From assembly GCA_037893245.1 (NCBI GenBank), contig JBAIAA010000074.1, forward strand, positions 2,108,001-2,172,000: 64,000 bases of DNA. Reading direction: 5' to 3'. The translations under genes were made by a program, and so were the position numbers. The notes under the pieces are model-generated. The model was not told the DNA's origin. It worked only from the letters and a program-made list of their open reading frames with translations, and did not search any database. The stretch's first letter is position 1; every line of letters starts with the position of its first letter. Below are positions 54,666 to 64,000 of the stretch, piece after piece. The DNA is from Crossaster papposus. Its lineage: Eukaryota; Echinodermata; Asteroidea; Velatida; Solasteridae.

Positions 54666-55144
54666 ACCCTAGTACACGCCATGCAATGCGACACATGGAT
54701 GAATGGATGACGTATATGTTAAACAACCATTCAGATGCGCTAAAAAACAGTTCTATGGCGATGTCGTTTGGGGAAAAAAAAATTTCGCTGCTGGGCGGGG
54801 GTATACACATTGACACTTACAGGGTTTTGGTATAAACATGGCGACAATAGTACCCCGCAAGTTCCGTCAGAAATCTAGGTATCCCACATGTTTAACGCTA
54901 TGTATTTTGATATTTGAACAAATAAGAACAATATAAGTATAGGGTCGGACAATATACCCTATTATTATTAACTCCTATGTCCAAGTGCTGTAAACTGGGC
55001 GGCGTGACTAATTTCCAATACAAACAGGAACACTGCCTAGACACATCCGCATTGAAAATAAGGCTTTCGCTGTCCACATATAACCGTGCGATACGTATCC
55101 AGATGAGATGTGTTGTTATATACGTTCATGCGAAACGTTTTAAT

Positions 55145-56160
55145 TAGCTGTTTCGGTTTTTCACCGAAACAGCTTTTGTTTTCGTTAAAGTTTTTTTTTT
55201 TCTTTTTTTTTTTTTTAGCTGTTTCGGTTTTTCACCGAAACAGCTTTTGTTTTCGTTAAAGTTTTTTTTTTTCTTTTTTTTCTTTTTTTTCTTCAGACTT
55301 TTTCCCATAGGATTTGTACACGTTTTTTCTGCCATGGCATTTTGACACTTTGCTAAATCCGATCGACTTGAAACTTGGCATACACTTAGAACACCACCCA
55401 CAGATGGTCCTAGAAGAAATTCGTCGCGATTACCTCATTCAAGGTCACGTGACTTCGCGTTAAAGGTGATATTTTCCCCATAGGTTTTGTACACGTTTTT
55501 CTTCAGACTATTGACTTTGACACTTTAGTAAATCCGATAGACTTGAGACTTGAAATACACTTAGAACACCACCCACAGATGGTCTTGGAAGAAATTCGGC
55601 ACAATTGCGCCATTCAAGGTCACGTGACGGCACGTTAAAGGTTTAATTTTTCCTCCATAGGTTTTGTACACGTTTTCCTTCAGACTATTGACTTTGATAC
55701 TTTAGTAAATCCGACCGACTTGAAACTTGGCATACACTTAGAACACCACCCCCAGATGTTCCTGAAAGACATTCGGTACAATTGCGCCATTCAAGGTCAC
55801 GTGACGGCACGTTAAAGGTTTAATTTTTCCTCCATAGGTTTTGTACACGTTTTTCTTTAGACTATTGACTTTGACACTTTAGTAAATCCGATCGACTTGA
55901 GACTTGGCACACACTTAGACCACCTTCCACAGACGGTCCTAGAAGAAATTTGGCAAGATTACATCATTCAAGGTCACGGGGCGTCACATTAAAGGTTCAA
56001 ATTTTCCCTATAGGTTTTGTACACGTTTTTCTTTAGACTATTGACTTGAACACTTTAGTAAATCTGATCGACTTGAGATTTGGCACACACAAAACACCAT
56101 CACACACATATTAAAAGACACTCGAAACAGCTCTGTGTTTGTCCACAAACACATGTCTAG
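55145..56160 (+). mobile_element. Helitron/HINE-like element 1 with minisatellite body
   Basis: A 5' hairpin agctgtttcgg-loop-ccgaaacagct (55148-55176) is present twice in tandem with poly-T. Then come five units of about 170-180 bases (ttttgtacacgtttttcttc, gacactttagtaaatccgat, acttgagacttggcacacac, tcaaggtcacgtgac). The 3' end is cgaaacagct, a hairpin gtgtttgtccacaaacac and CTAG, followed by T, as Helitrons end. The 5' and 3' cgaaacagct words are subterminal inverted repeats. Confidence 0.7.
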
Positions 56161-57492
56161 TTTTTTTTTTTTTTCCTTTTTTTTTTTTCCACTTTCAGTG
56201 TTTTTACCCATAGGATTTACACACGTTTGTTCTGCCAATACACTTTGACACTTTGGTAAATCCGATCGACTTGAGACTTGGCATACATTTAGACAACCAC
56301 CCAAGGACGGTCCTAGAACAAATTCGTCGCGATTACATAATTCTTGGTCACGTGACGTCACGTTAAAGGTGCAATTTTCCCCCATAGGTTTTGTACACGT
56401 TTTTCTTCAGACTATTTAATTTGACAGTTTGGTGAATCCGATTGACTTGAAACTTAGCACACACCTCGACCACCATCCCCAGGAGGTCCAGGAGAAAAAT
56501 CGTCATGATGACGTCATCGTGGGTCATGTGACGTTACACAAAAGGTGCAGTTTTTAAGACCCTCTATCTCTGGAAGTACACGTCCGATTGGGGTCAAATT
56601 TGGTTTGCAAGTATTCGAGGATGTGTTATAGACGAAAATTAAGATGACGTAATTATGACATCATCGAGTGTCATGTGACGTCACATTAAAGGTTCAATTT
56701 TCTCCATAGGTTTTGTACACGTTTTTCTTCAAAATATTGAATTTGACACTTCTGTCAATTCGATCGACTTGAGACTTAGCACAGACCTCGACCACCATCC
56801 TTAGGAGGGTCAAGAACAAAATAATCAAGATGACGTCATCGGGGGTCATGTGACGTCACATTAAAGGTGTAGTTTTTAAGACCGTCTAACTCTGAAAGTA
56901 CAAGTCCGGTTGGGGTCAAACTTGGTTTGCAAGTATTCGAGGATGTGTTATAGACAAAAAATAGGATGACGTAATTATGACATCATCCGGTGTCATGTGA
57001 CGTCACATTAAAGGTTCAATTTTCTCCATAGGTTTTGTACACGTTTTTCTTCAGACTATTGAATTTGACAATTTGGTAAATCCGATCGACTTCGGACTTG
57101 GCACACACCTCGACCACCATACCCAGGAGGGCCAAGGGGGAAATCGTCAGGATGACGTCATCGTGGGTCATATGACGTCACATTAAAGGGGCAGATTTTA
57201 GGACCCTCTATCTCTGGAAGTACATGTCTGATTCGGGCCAAACTTGGTATGCAAGTATTCCAGAATGTGTAATAAACGAAAATTAAGATGACATCATGAT
57301 GACATCATCGGGTGTCATGTGACGTCACTTTAAAGGTGCAGTTTTTCCCATAGGATTTGTACACGTATTTTTCAACTTATATATCTTGGGAAAATTGACA
57401 AATCCAATCGATTTCAGACTTGGCACACACATAATGAAAGTTATCTTAGACATCCGAAACAGCTCTGTGTTTGTCCACAAACACATGTCTAG
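56161..57492 (+). mobile_element. Helitron/HINE-like element 2, directly abutting element 1
   Basis: It starts at the T-run right after the CTAG of element 1 and lacks the 5' hairpin. Its units first match the 170-base type, then lengthen to about 320 bases by adding 'ctatctctggaagtaca' and 'ttggtttgcaagtattcgag' segments and gacgtcatc words. The 3' end at 57455-57492 repeats the cgaaacagct, hairpin and CTAG module. Confidence 0.7.
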
Positions 57493-57904
57493 TTTACATT
57501 TCATATTATTCATTTCTTTCTCACTTCTGTCTTGGGCGGGGGTGAAAACTCCTCAAGTTGGCACCAAGATCCATATTGTGAATTATAAAGTAATACGCTT
57601 AGGCGAAAAACAAGTTAATGAAAGTTACATCAACATTGCTTCTTGGTGTTACATAGATGTATATATATATTTTTTAAACATTATAAAAAGTCACCACAGA
57701 AGAAAGAAAAATAAAGAAAATGAAGAAAATGTTATATTCTGAGGCCTAATCAGAGATAAACAAGTTATGAACAGGGTAATCATTAAAAGACACTTTAAAC
57801 AAAGCGGGCGCACTTTGTATGCGTACTTTGACAGACAAGTTTATTATCTCAGCCGATAATGCACTAAAATATTTTTTTAAATCACTTTTGAGACAAGAAA
57901 TAGA

Positions 57905-58112
57905 AACATGTTGTCAGCCAAAACTCCATGTGCTTTTCATGCGAAGCAAAAAACAAGCTGAATATTAGTCACAACAAATACATAAACCTAAAAATATGGT
58001 TTGTGACCCTTTTTTTATCAAAGAAGAATATTCATGCTAAGCTTTTTACCAAAGAAGAATGTTCATGCTAAGCAAATTTGTGTGCTTAGCGGCTTCATGA
58101 AATTGGCCCCTG
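57905..58112. mobile_element. foldback MITE, family C, copy 4 (left end lost)
   Basis: Has gtcagccaaaactccatgtg, catgctaagc words and the right end gcttcatgaaattggcccctg. The opposite end is missing. Confidence 0.75.
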
Positions 58113-58225
58113 TCGATATAATGAACAAACATGCACAAAATATAAATTACAATTTGTTTAGATCAGATCAGAACTGTGCATTCTCACTTCCAACAACATA
58201 AAGCTTCCTATATTCAGTTTATTAA

Positions 58226-58612
58226 AGGGATCGTATACGTTTGGTAATTGGAACCCATTGTTTGTTTCAATCCTATATAGTTATAGATATATACCATAAA
58301 ACTAACGTGTACAAATTTCATTTCAAAAAGTGGTGGCGATTTTGAGATATTGCCGAAAATCTTGAGCGGTTATGTCCACGCAGGAAGAATAATCTGCATT
58401 GGAATACACAATCTGAGAAACGTCACTGCAGTAACGCTTCTCATATTCAAATTTTTGGGGATAAAAAGTGATATCTTTTTCCATAGCCGCAGTACTTCGA
58501 AGTGAACAGTTTCTAAAAATGCATTATACTATCAAAAGCTGCTGTACTTCTTACTTAGTAAGTTTTTATTGTCATTAATTGTTGGAGTAATTACCTAACG
58601 TATACGATCCCT
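58226..58612. mobile_element. second TTAA-flanked MITE family
   Basis: Inverted ends agggatcgtatacgtt and aacgtatacgatccct are bordered by TTAA (58222-58225 and 58613-58616). Size 387 bases, no coding capacity. The termini differ from family A. Confidence 0.85.
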
Positions 58613-58724
58613 TTAAACAAGTTTTAAGTATAGTTGTGACATCAACATGATATGTACAAATGAAATGTACTTCTATGTACTTCTATATGTACTTACATAC
58701 CAAAGCAATCTATAAACATCATGC

Positions 58725-59205
58725 AGGGACGTAGCCAGGAATTTAAAGGGAAGGAGCACTTTTGGTGATTGATATTGGGGAGGGGTCTAAGAGAAGGGTG
58801 TGTCCCCCTCCTATTTGCGTTTTTTTTTTTTAAGAATTAAAGATCTCAGATGCGATCTGGTGCAATATTTTGCAAGTTTCATGACATATCATGTGATACC
58901 ATATCATCTGTAAAAAATTTAGTTTTCACGACGTAAAGTGTCACCAATTACCAAGTTTTCATTGGATATTGACTGTAAAATGATATTCTGACCATGCATT
59001 GGTAGGCTCAAACGGTATTACGATTCTAATTGGTTTAACTTTAAGGGCTGATGAGAATGCAAGCGGATCAGAAAGGCACTGACGAAATAGCCTGCAAAAA
59101 ATAGGTTTTTAATATTGTTTTGACACTGAAAAGGGCGGGGGGGGGGGGGGGGGGGCGGGGGGAGAGGGGGGAGCACTCCCCCTGCTCCCCTCTGGCTACG
59201 TCCTT
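58725..59205. mobile_element. element with gggacgtagccagg ends
   Basis: Left end agggacgtagccaggaattt and right end tctggctacgtcctt are inverted. Words taaacatc and taaacatg lie close to the two ends, a possible 8-base duplication. A poly-G stretch at 59137-59170 lies inside. Confidence 0.65.
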
Positions 59206-59869
59206 GTAAACATGTCATAAAGTCTGCTGCGCAAGAAGTTAGCTTTTATGTACAAATATGATTATTAAATATTAGGCCCTCTTAATTCTTTTGACAAAAT
59301 AAGACACAGTTTCTGTAATTGTTATACTCAATATTGTAAGAATAAATATTATTAATAATTCTTGTTTTAGAATTCCTTTTTTAAAACATGGCGAGAAAAT
59401 ATTGTTTATGTTCCTGTCTGTACTGTATTTTTCAAGACCGGTTTAAAAGATACTCTGGTTGGCATACGCTCGCTATTATTAAGACAATGGTGACTAATAA
59501 CAAAAGTGACGTCATTGTGAATAAACGGCTTTTTAGCTATACAGCTGCGGCGTTAACATCGATGTCCTTTGAAATGCATCTTTCTGCCGAAAATTCCATG
59601 ACAGAGCCACATAACGGGCGAGTTGGTCCTTACATGCTCCCTCTTCTGATCTGGCTCGGGGCCCGGTCGTTCAACTACACTCGCTCCATCTCAGAAATTG
59701 GGAACAAGCGCGTTGTATTGATTTAAATTATAACCCAGTTTGTGCCCCTCTCGGTAAAACTTGCCCCAAGTACCCCTGCACATTTTTTTGGTAACAAATG
59801 TGCTCAACACATAATGCAAAATGGGGCACTCCGACTACTTTAAATTTTGTCCCGTTGTTGATGGAAGGT
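59206..59869. other. intergenic DNA
   Basis: A 112-codon frame on the plus strand (59388-59726) has no recognisable domain. No gene is called. Confidence 0.4.
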
Positions 59870-60080
59870 ACTATAGTCGGTTGCAGCCCCTCGTCTATGG
59901 AATAGTCTACCAATAGTCCTGAGATCACAACCAGATGTTGACTCTTTCAAAACCCATCTCAAAACCCACCTTTTCAGTCATGTATATCAGTAGTTTTTTT
60001 CAGACCCCAGCGCAGTGAATAGATTTTCTAGATACCAGCGCTATACAAGTTTGTATTATTATTTATTATTATTATTATAT
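59870..60080 (+). mobile_element. CR1/L2-like LINE 3' end
   Basis: The frame PRLWNSLPIVLRSQPDVDSF then KTHLKTHLFSHVYQ-stop is the standard reverse transcriptase C-terminus of this LINE group. After it comes agcgctatacaagtttgta and a (tta)n tail. It is 5'-truncated to about 210 bases. Confidence 0.85.
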
Positions 60081-60124
60081 AGTTTCTCTTCGCAGCTGTG
60101 GAGTATCACTGGCCTGTGAGTTTT

Positions 60125-61390
60125 TTAAGCGCGAGACTCTTCCGTTGTCAACCGATCGGTGCTTTTCATGGCGCTTCGCATGGACCCATTAGTCGTCTTC
60201 ATCGAGCTACAAGTAGCGAAGATGACACGCCTGTTCTTCCTACCTGCCTCGCCCTGAGCCGATGGATCGGCACGGCATCTTGGACTGCAGGTCGGGCTGA
60301 ACGCCTCGCAGAAAGCCCGCCGGTACCGCGAATTGGCTACGTTGTAGATGATGGGGTTTATGGCGGAGTTGCAGAACGTCAACAGGTGGCTGAATAGAAG
60401 GAAACCCTCGAACTGCTTGTTGGATTCGTAGCGTGTGTTTCCTGTTAGACGGCGGATGAACCAGTAAAGGGAAAGGGTCTGGAATGGCGCCATCAGGAGA
60501 AAAAAGATGACCCCGTTGATGACGAGCATCCGGGCGATTTGGTTGCGGACCTCCAGGTTCTTACGTACGCCGGCCGCCTGGCGACCGATAACGCCAAGAC
60601 GGTCGTTCATGGCGCGCATAACGCGCACGAACAGGACACTGTTCACAGCCATGGCGACAAAGAAGGGAAAAGTCTGGATGAAGCTGGCGTAGCGGAAGAC
60701 CGCCTCTGAAACGGAGAGATAGGCAGTCATGGTGGCTGGTAGGGTGGCTTCGAGTTCCGCGGTGGGCCATATCATGCAGTAGACGACGATGTGGCACTGC
60801 GACGGCACAGTGGTGCCTGCCAATATGGCCGCCACCACCCACGACAACACGACCAGTTTGGACGCGTTCCATGGATCAGCGTTGCCAACGAAGACCTTCA
60901 TCGGGCGACAGACGGCGTAGAATCGCTCGAAGGCCACCGCTGTTACCAGAAACTCGCTGGTGAAGAAGGCGATGTAGGAGACCACATAGATGACGATAAA
61001 GCAGCCGAAGTTGATATTGCCCTGGTCTTTAGCCAGCGGCGAGCTAGCAAAGTGCGCAATCTCCTGCCCCATAGCCGCACCTAGGAATAGAATATCAGCA
61101 AAGGCGAGACTGACTAAATACACATTCACCACAGTCCTCATCCGATGTACGCGAGCCACTACAAACAAGAAGGCAATGTTAGACAGAAGACCGATAGCCA
61201 TTATGACCGGCAGGATGTAAGTATTGACGATCTTCTCCATTGGGCTGTACATGTACAGCTCCACTTCTTCCTCTGTCTCGACAAACACGACCTTGTCGCA
61301 CGACAGCGTGAATGTACCGAAGAGTTGGCCGTGCTGGTTGTAGTCACCGCTGCCGTTCACCAATGTCTGGTTCAGGAACGAGAAATCCAT
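60125..61390 (-). CDS. class A (rhodopsin-family) GPCR, peptide-receptor-like
   Basis: Single-exon receptor of 421 aa. I start at ATG 61390 (MDFSFLNQT) because it gives the usual short glycosylated N-terminus (N7, N12), and an acceptor-like cattcttag lies just upstream; the frame stays open further up without receptor-like sequence. Seven membrane helices are at about 55-79, 88-108, 126-151, 178-197, 235-258, 286-310 and 329-351. Hallmarks are GLLSN in TM1, LAFAD in TM2, Cys130 before TM3, Cys199/205 in loop 2, ERF (155-157) in place of DRY, and NPIIY (345-349). TM6 has LMAPF where CWxP is usual. Ser/Thr- and Cys-rich tail follows. TM7 and the region after it (NSAINPIIYN) resemble the thyrotropin-releasing hormone and ghrelin receptor group, but the ligand cannot be named. 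Confidence 0.88.
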   Translation of the reverse strand: MDFSFLNQTLVNGSGDYNQHGQLFGTFTLSCDKVVFVETEEEVELYMYSPMEKIVNTYILPVIMAIGLLSNIAFLFVVARVHRMRTVVNVYLVSLAFADILFLGAAMGQEIAHFASSPLAKDQGNINFGCFIVIYVVSYIAFFTSEFLVTAVAFERFYAVCRPMKVFVGNADPWNASKLVVLSWVVAAILAGTTVPSQCHIVVYCMIWPTAELEATLPATMTAYLSVSEAVFRYASFIQTFPFFVAMAVNSVLFVRVMRAMNDRLGVIGRQAAGVRKNLEVRNQIARMLVINGVIFFLLMAPFQTLSLYWFIRRLTGNTRYESNKQFEGFLLFSHLLTFCNSAINPIIYNVANSRYRRAFCEAFSPTCSPRCRADPSAQGEAGRKNRRVIFATCSSMKTTNGSMRSAMKSTDRLTTEESRA

Positions 61391-63220
61391 CTTTGATCCT
61401 GGAGCTAAGAATGAACCGAGAAAACAACAATTCTGCCAACTGTAGCAGCTTGAAAGAAACGATGTTGCTTTGTTAATGTCCGGCCTATTTTTTGGCAGAC
61501 CTCCGTTTTGCTTGTATTTATTGCACACGCAACTGAACAGAGGCCAGGGCTTTGCGAGAACAAGTGTAGGTCTAAATCTGATCATTCACATATACCTGAT
61601 CGCCGCTTTTCTTTGCATCATAATTCATCGCAGTCAGAACCAAATAGCGTCATTTTTGGCGGGAAAAAATCGACCGAGGGCAAAGAAAACGGTGAACTCA
61701 AACACAATACAATGTTTGTAACGACTGTCTCATATTTGCAGTCTCTTTCCGGTGCAAATATTGACGAGCACAAATTACTGAGTCTGTAGTTTGCATGTAC
61801 AGCTTCTTAGCCAGTCCTTCGACAGTCTGTCGCCCAGCAGTCTGAACAGAGGTTATAAGCTTTGTGATGCGTGCTAAAGCCCTGAAGTATTTATTCCCCA
61901 CTGTTCCACTTCAGATCAGGAAGACTCCAGCGTCTTGCCGGATACCGTACGGATGTGCAAATAGCGCTGGGGGCGTTATCATCACCGTACGTACACCAGC
62001 ACGCGTGGCTTGTAAAAGGTCGATAATCTCGCAGATACAATGTAAATCAGGAAATGTGCAACTTGGAGATGTCGCCCCTGCTTCAGTTAAACTTGGTGAC
62101 AAAACATGCATCTGCTTTAGAGTAGCCCTGTCACATAAAACGAAACGTCAGCTCTTTCAGACGTCTGATGACGATGTGATTAATAAGACTGTGATTTGGA
62201 GTAGGTGAACACCCACGATACGAACTCACGGTCCCAATGAAAGACAGTCGACAACGGCCCACAGGTAGGTCCTTTTTATATACTTGCCCAGTGCACGCTT
62301 ACCAAGCTTTATCCAGATAAGTGTTATGATTGGTTGGTGTGCAACCACCTGATTAAATCCGTGTACCTGATTGGCCCCTCAGTGTCACCCACTCGGCTGG
62401 AAAGTCACTCAGGTTTTCAAACGATCTTTTAGGCACGCAAATTGACATTGTGCAAAAAAGTGTATTGGTAACTGTATCTGCGGGACAGACAGGCCGACCG
62501 TAATGCCCTATACTCGATGGGTAGTTCTCCGTAAACAAACACTGGAATCGCTTGGAAAGGGAGTCTGTTAAGCAAATAAGTGGAGCGTCCGTAACACGAA
62601 CCGAACGACCTAATGCACCATTCGTTTCATTAATAGCAAACAGCCGTAACATGGAGAGACTGTGCACCAAAATGCAAACCCAACCACCGCAAACACCAAG
62701 ATTTTTGTATTTGCTCAACTGACATTCTCTAATTGAAAACTGGAGTAAGTTACAAGGTATCTTATTATTTCCTACTTGAAGGAGCAGGGGGAATTATGTT
62801 GACTATAGCCATTGACCTACTGTGCTGATTATCTGGAGGGTTTTAGAGTGCAGTGGAGAAATGTCATCGCATTTTATACTATTATGGTAAAGGGCCTACA
62901 TGTACATGGATTTCTGCGCATTGAATTTTGTGCTTAATCTTGAGATGGCGTTTGTTGGCCTTGCACAAAATTGGTAGATGTAGCTCTAATCGTTACACCG
63001 AATTATATGAGTTGCACCAAACTACCCCTACCTTAACTGTGCAGTAAACGTCTATCACGATCTCACGTTTACAGCTGGTTTATATGCAATACCCTTGCCT
63101 TGCAATATCCTTGCCGACGATGAGTATAATGCCAGGAGTTTCGCTTGGTTCCACCGCCCATGGCGCCCTGGTCTGGTCTGATGCGCTTTTAGCTCTGATT
63201 GGATAGATGTTTTTGTGTGA
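61391..63220. other. upstream region of the GPCR gene
   Basis: Short frames only. It should contain the 5' UTR exon(s) and promoter of the receptor on the minus strand. A TATA-like element is at 62272-62282. Confidence 0.45.
62272..62282 (-). promoter_or_regulatory. candidate TATA box for the GPCR
   Basis: Minus strand tatataaaaag within cttgggca-like GC context at about 880 bases before the start codon. If used, transcription would begin near 62240 and a 5' UTR intron would end at the acceptor near 61405. Confidence 0.3.
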
Positions 63221-63476
63221 CCTGGCCCAATTTCTTGGCTCTGCTTACAGTTAGCGAAAAATCCCTGCTTACTATAGCAGACAATTAGGTGCTTACGATA
63301 AACGTATTTCGCGCGTTAGCGAGGAATTTGGGTCTCTGAGCATGCGTACATCCCGTAACTAAGGATTCTGTGCTTACAGGGTTAGCGCCAAATATTTCTG
63401 CTAGCGCGGTTAGCGGAAAATGGTGACCGTAAGCGAGGAATTATGTGGTTAACAGAGCCATGAAATTTGGCCCTGT
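63221..63476. mobile_element. foldback MITE distantly like family C
   Basis: Inverted ends ggcccaatttcttggctctg and cagagccatgaaatttggccc; interior words gttagcgaaaa, ctgtaagc and gtgcttac. It keeps the outer ggccaaattt design of family C with a different body. Confidence 0.65.
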
Positions 63477-63570
63477 ACTCTGGAGGTCATTAGTTTCGCA
63501 GGCAATTCGAAATGTCATGGTACGCTACCCAGAATGCCGTGCGTTTCCTTTACATTAAATCTGTAAAGCT

Positions 63571-63915
63571 GTATCAGCCACTGACCTCTACACCTGGACG
63601 GACCATTGTCCATATTCAGGCTGTTGTGCTAACGCTTGAAGTCGGCGCGAACTGGAAGTGCAACATGGCGCACCCAAGACGTCACTTCTGTGAGCCAATG
63701 AAATGTCTAGGTGTTGTGGTCAGTGGATTTACTCTATACATTTTGTATTTATAAACATTATGTCATACGTACCGTACCCACTGAACTCTACACCTGGGCA
63801 TTTGATTGGCTCAAAGAGTGACGTCGTGGGTCCGCCATGTTGCACTTCCAGTTCGCGCCGACTTCAATTCGAAACAATGAATGCTCTGTCCAGGTGTAGA
63901 GGTCAGTGGTATCAG
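63571..63915. mobile_element. foldback element with tatcagccactgacctctac ends
   Basis: The left end gtatcagccactgacctctacacctgg is mirrored by ccaggtgtagaggtcagtggtatcag. Inside, a second inverted pair (gaagtcggcgcgaactggaa with atggcg, and gccatgttgcacttccagtt with cgccgacttc) is present. Overlapping frames are artefacts. Confidence 0.85.
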
Positions 63916-64000
63916 CGCTTCCCAGCGCCCAGTATAATGGCGGCGGGGACGAGCGAACGAGTTGGGTAACTAATCCCATTTTGCATGTTAATTTGGAGTC

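Noticed and set aside
59388-59726. 112-codon frame on the plus strand
   Set aside because: No domain, no splice or promoter support, and mixed composition.
61391-61585. Longer N-terminus for the GPCR
   Set aside because: The upstream frame has no signal peptide or receptor-like sequence and an acceptor-like site lies just before the chosen start.

Overview
This is a gene-sparse, repeat-rich, AT-rich animal nuclear window with GT-AG introns. It carries sialyltransferase and rhodopsin-type receptor genes, tRNA-derived SINEs resembling the deuterostome Deu-domain type, CR1/L2-like LINE tails and many non-autonomous DNA transposons. It is most likely a non-vertebrate deuterostome; an echinoderm would fit best, but I cannot prove the species. 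No prokaryotic features or CRISPR arrays were found.

Layout. (1) 413-721, + strand: the last coding exon of MMAA, the mitochondrial G protein chaperone of methylmalonyl-CoA mutase. (2) 5813-13830, - strand: a complete four-exon RAB30 gene (198 aa). Its third intron holds a three-level nest of transposons plus a LINE, and its first intron holds a G-rich minisatellite and a SINE. (3) 13831-15803: a divergent promoter region. (4) 15804-37800, + strand: a complete PCF11 gene, which I assembled from 17 exons (2742 aa; every junction stays in frame). It has the CTD-interacting domain, a Q-rich coiled coil, poly-Q, an RS/K-rich region, a large R-[ED]-G-P-P repeat region, two zinc fingers and a long acidic tail. 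(5) 37801-43365: convergent intergenic DNA with repeats. (6) 43366-48962, - strand: a complete five-exon ST6GALNAC3/5/6-like sialyltransferase (304 aa). (7) 49014-60100: no recognised gene; foldback elements, a Helitron-like tandem repeat block, telomere-like repeats and a LINE tail. (8) 60125-61390, - strand: a single-exon class A GPCR (421 aa). (9) 61391-64000: its upstream region plus two foldback elements.

The strongest biological points are these. RAB30 and PCF11 sit head to head, the order and orientation I know from human 11q14. PCF11 is nearly twice the human length because of in-frame repeat expansion, and its acidic tail carries a cluster of SUMO-type psi-K-x-E motifs. A Helitron/HINE-like pair of elements lies in direct tandem at 55145-57492. 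Transposons are nested with recognisable target-site duplications inside RAB30. At least five copies of a TTAA-flanked MITE family are present, one with its 3' end amplified fourfold.
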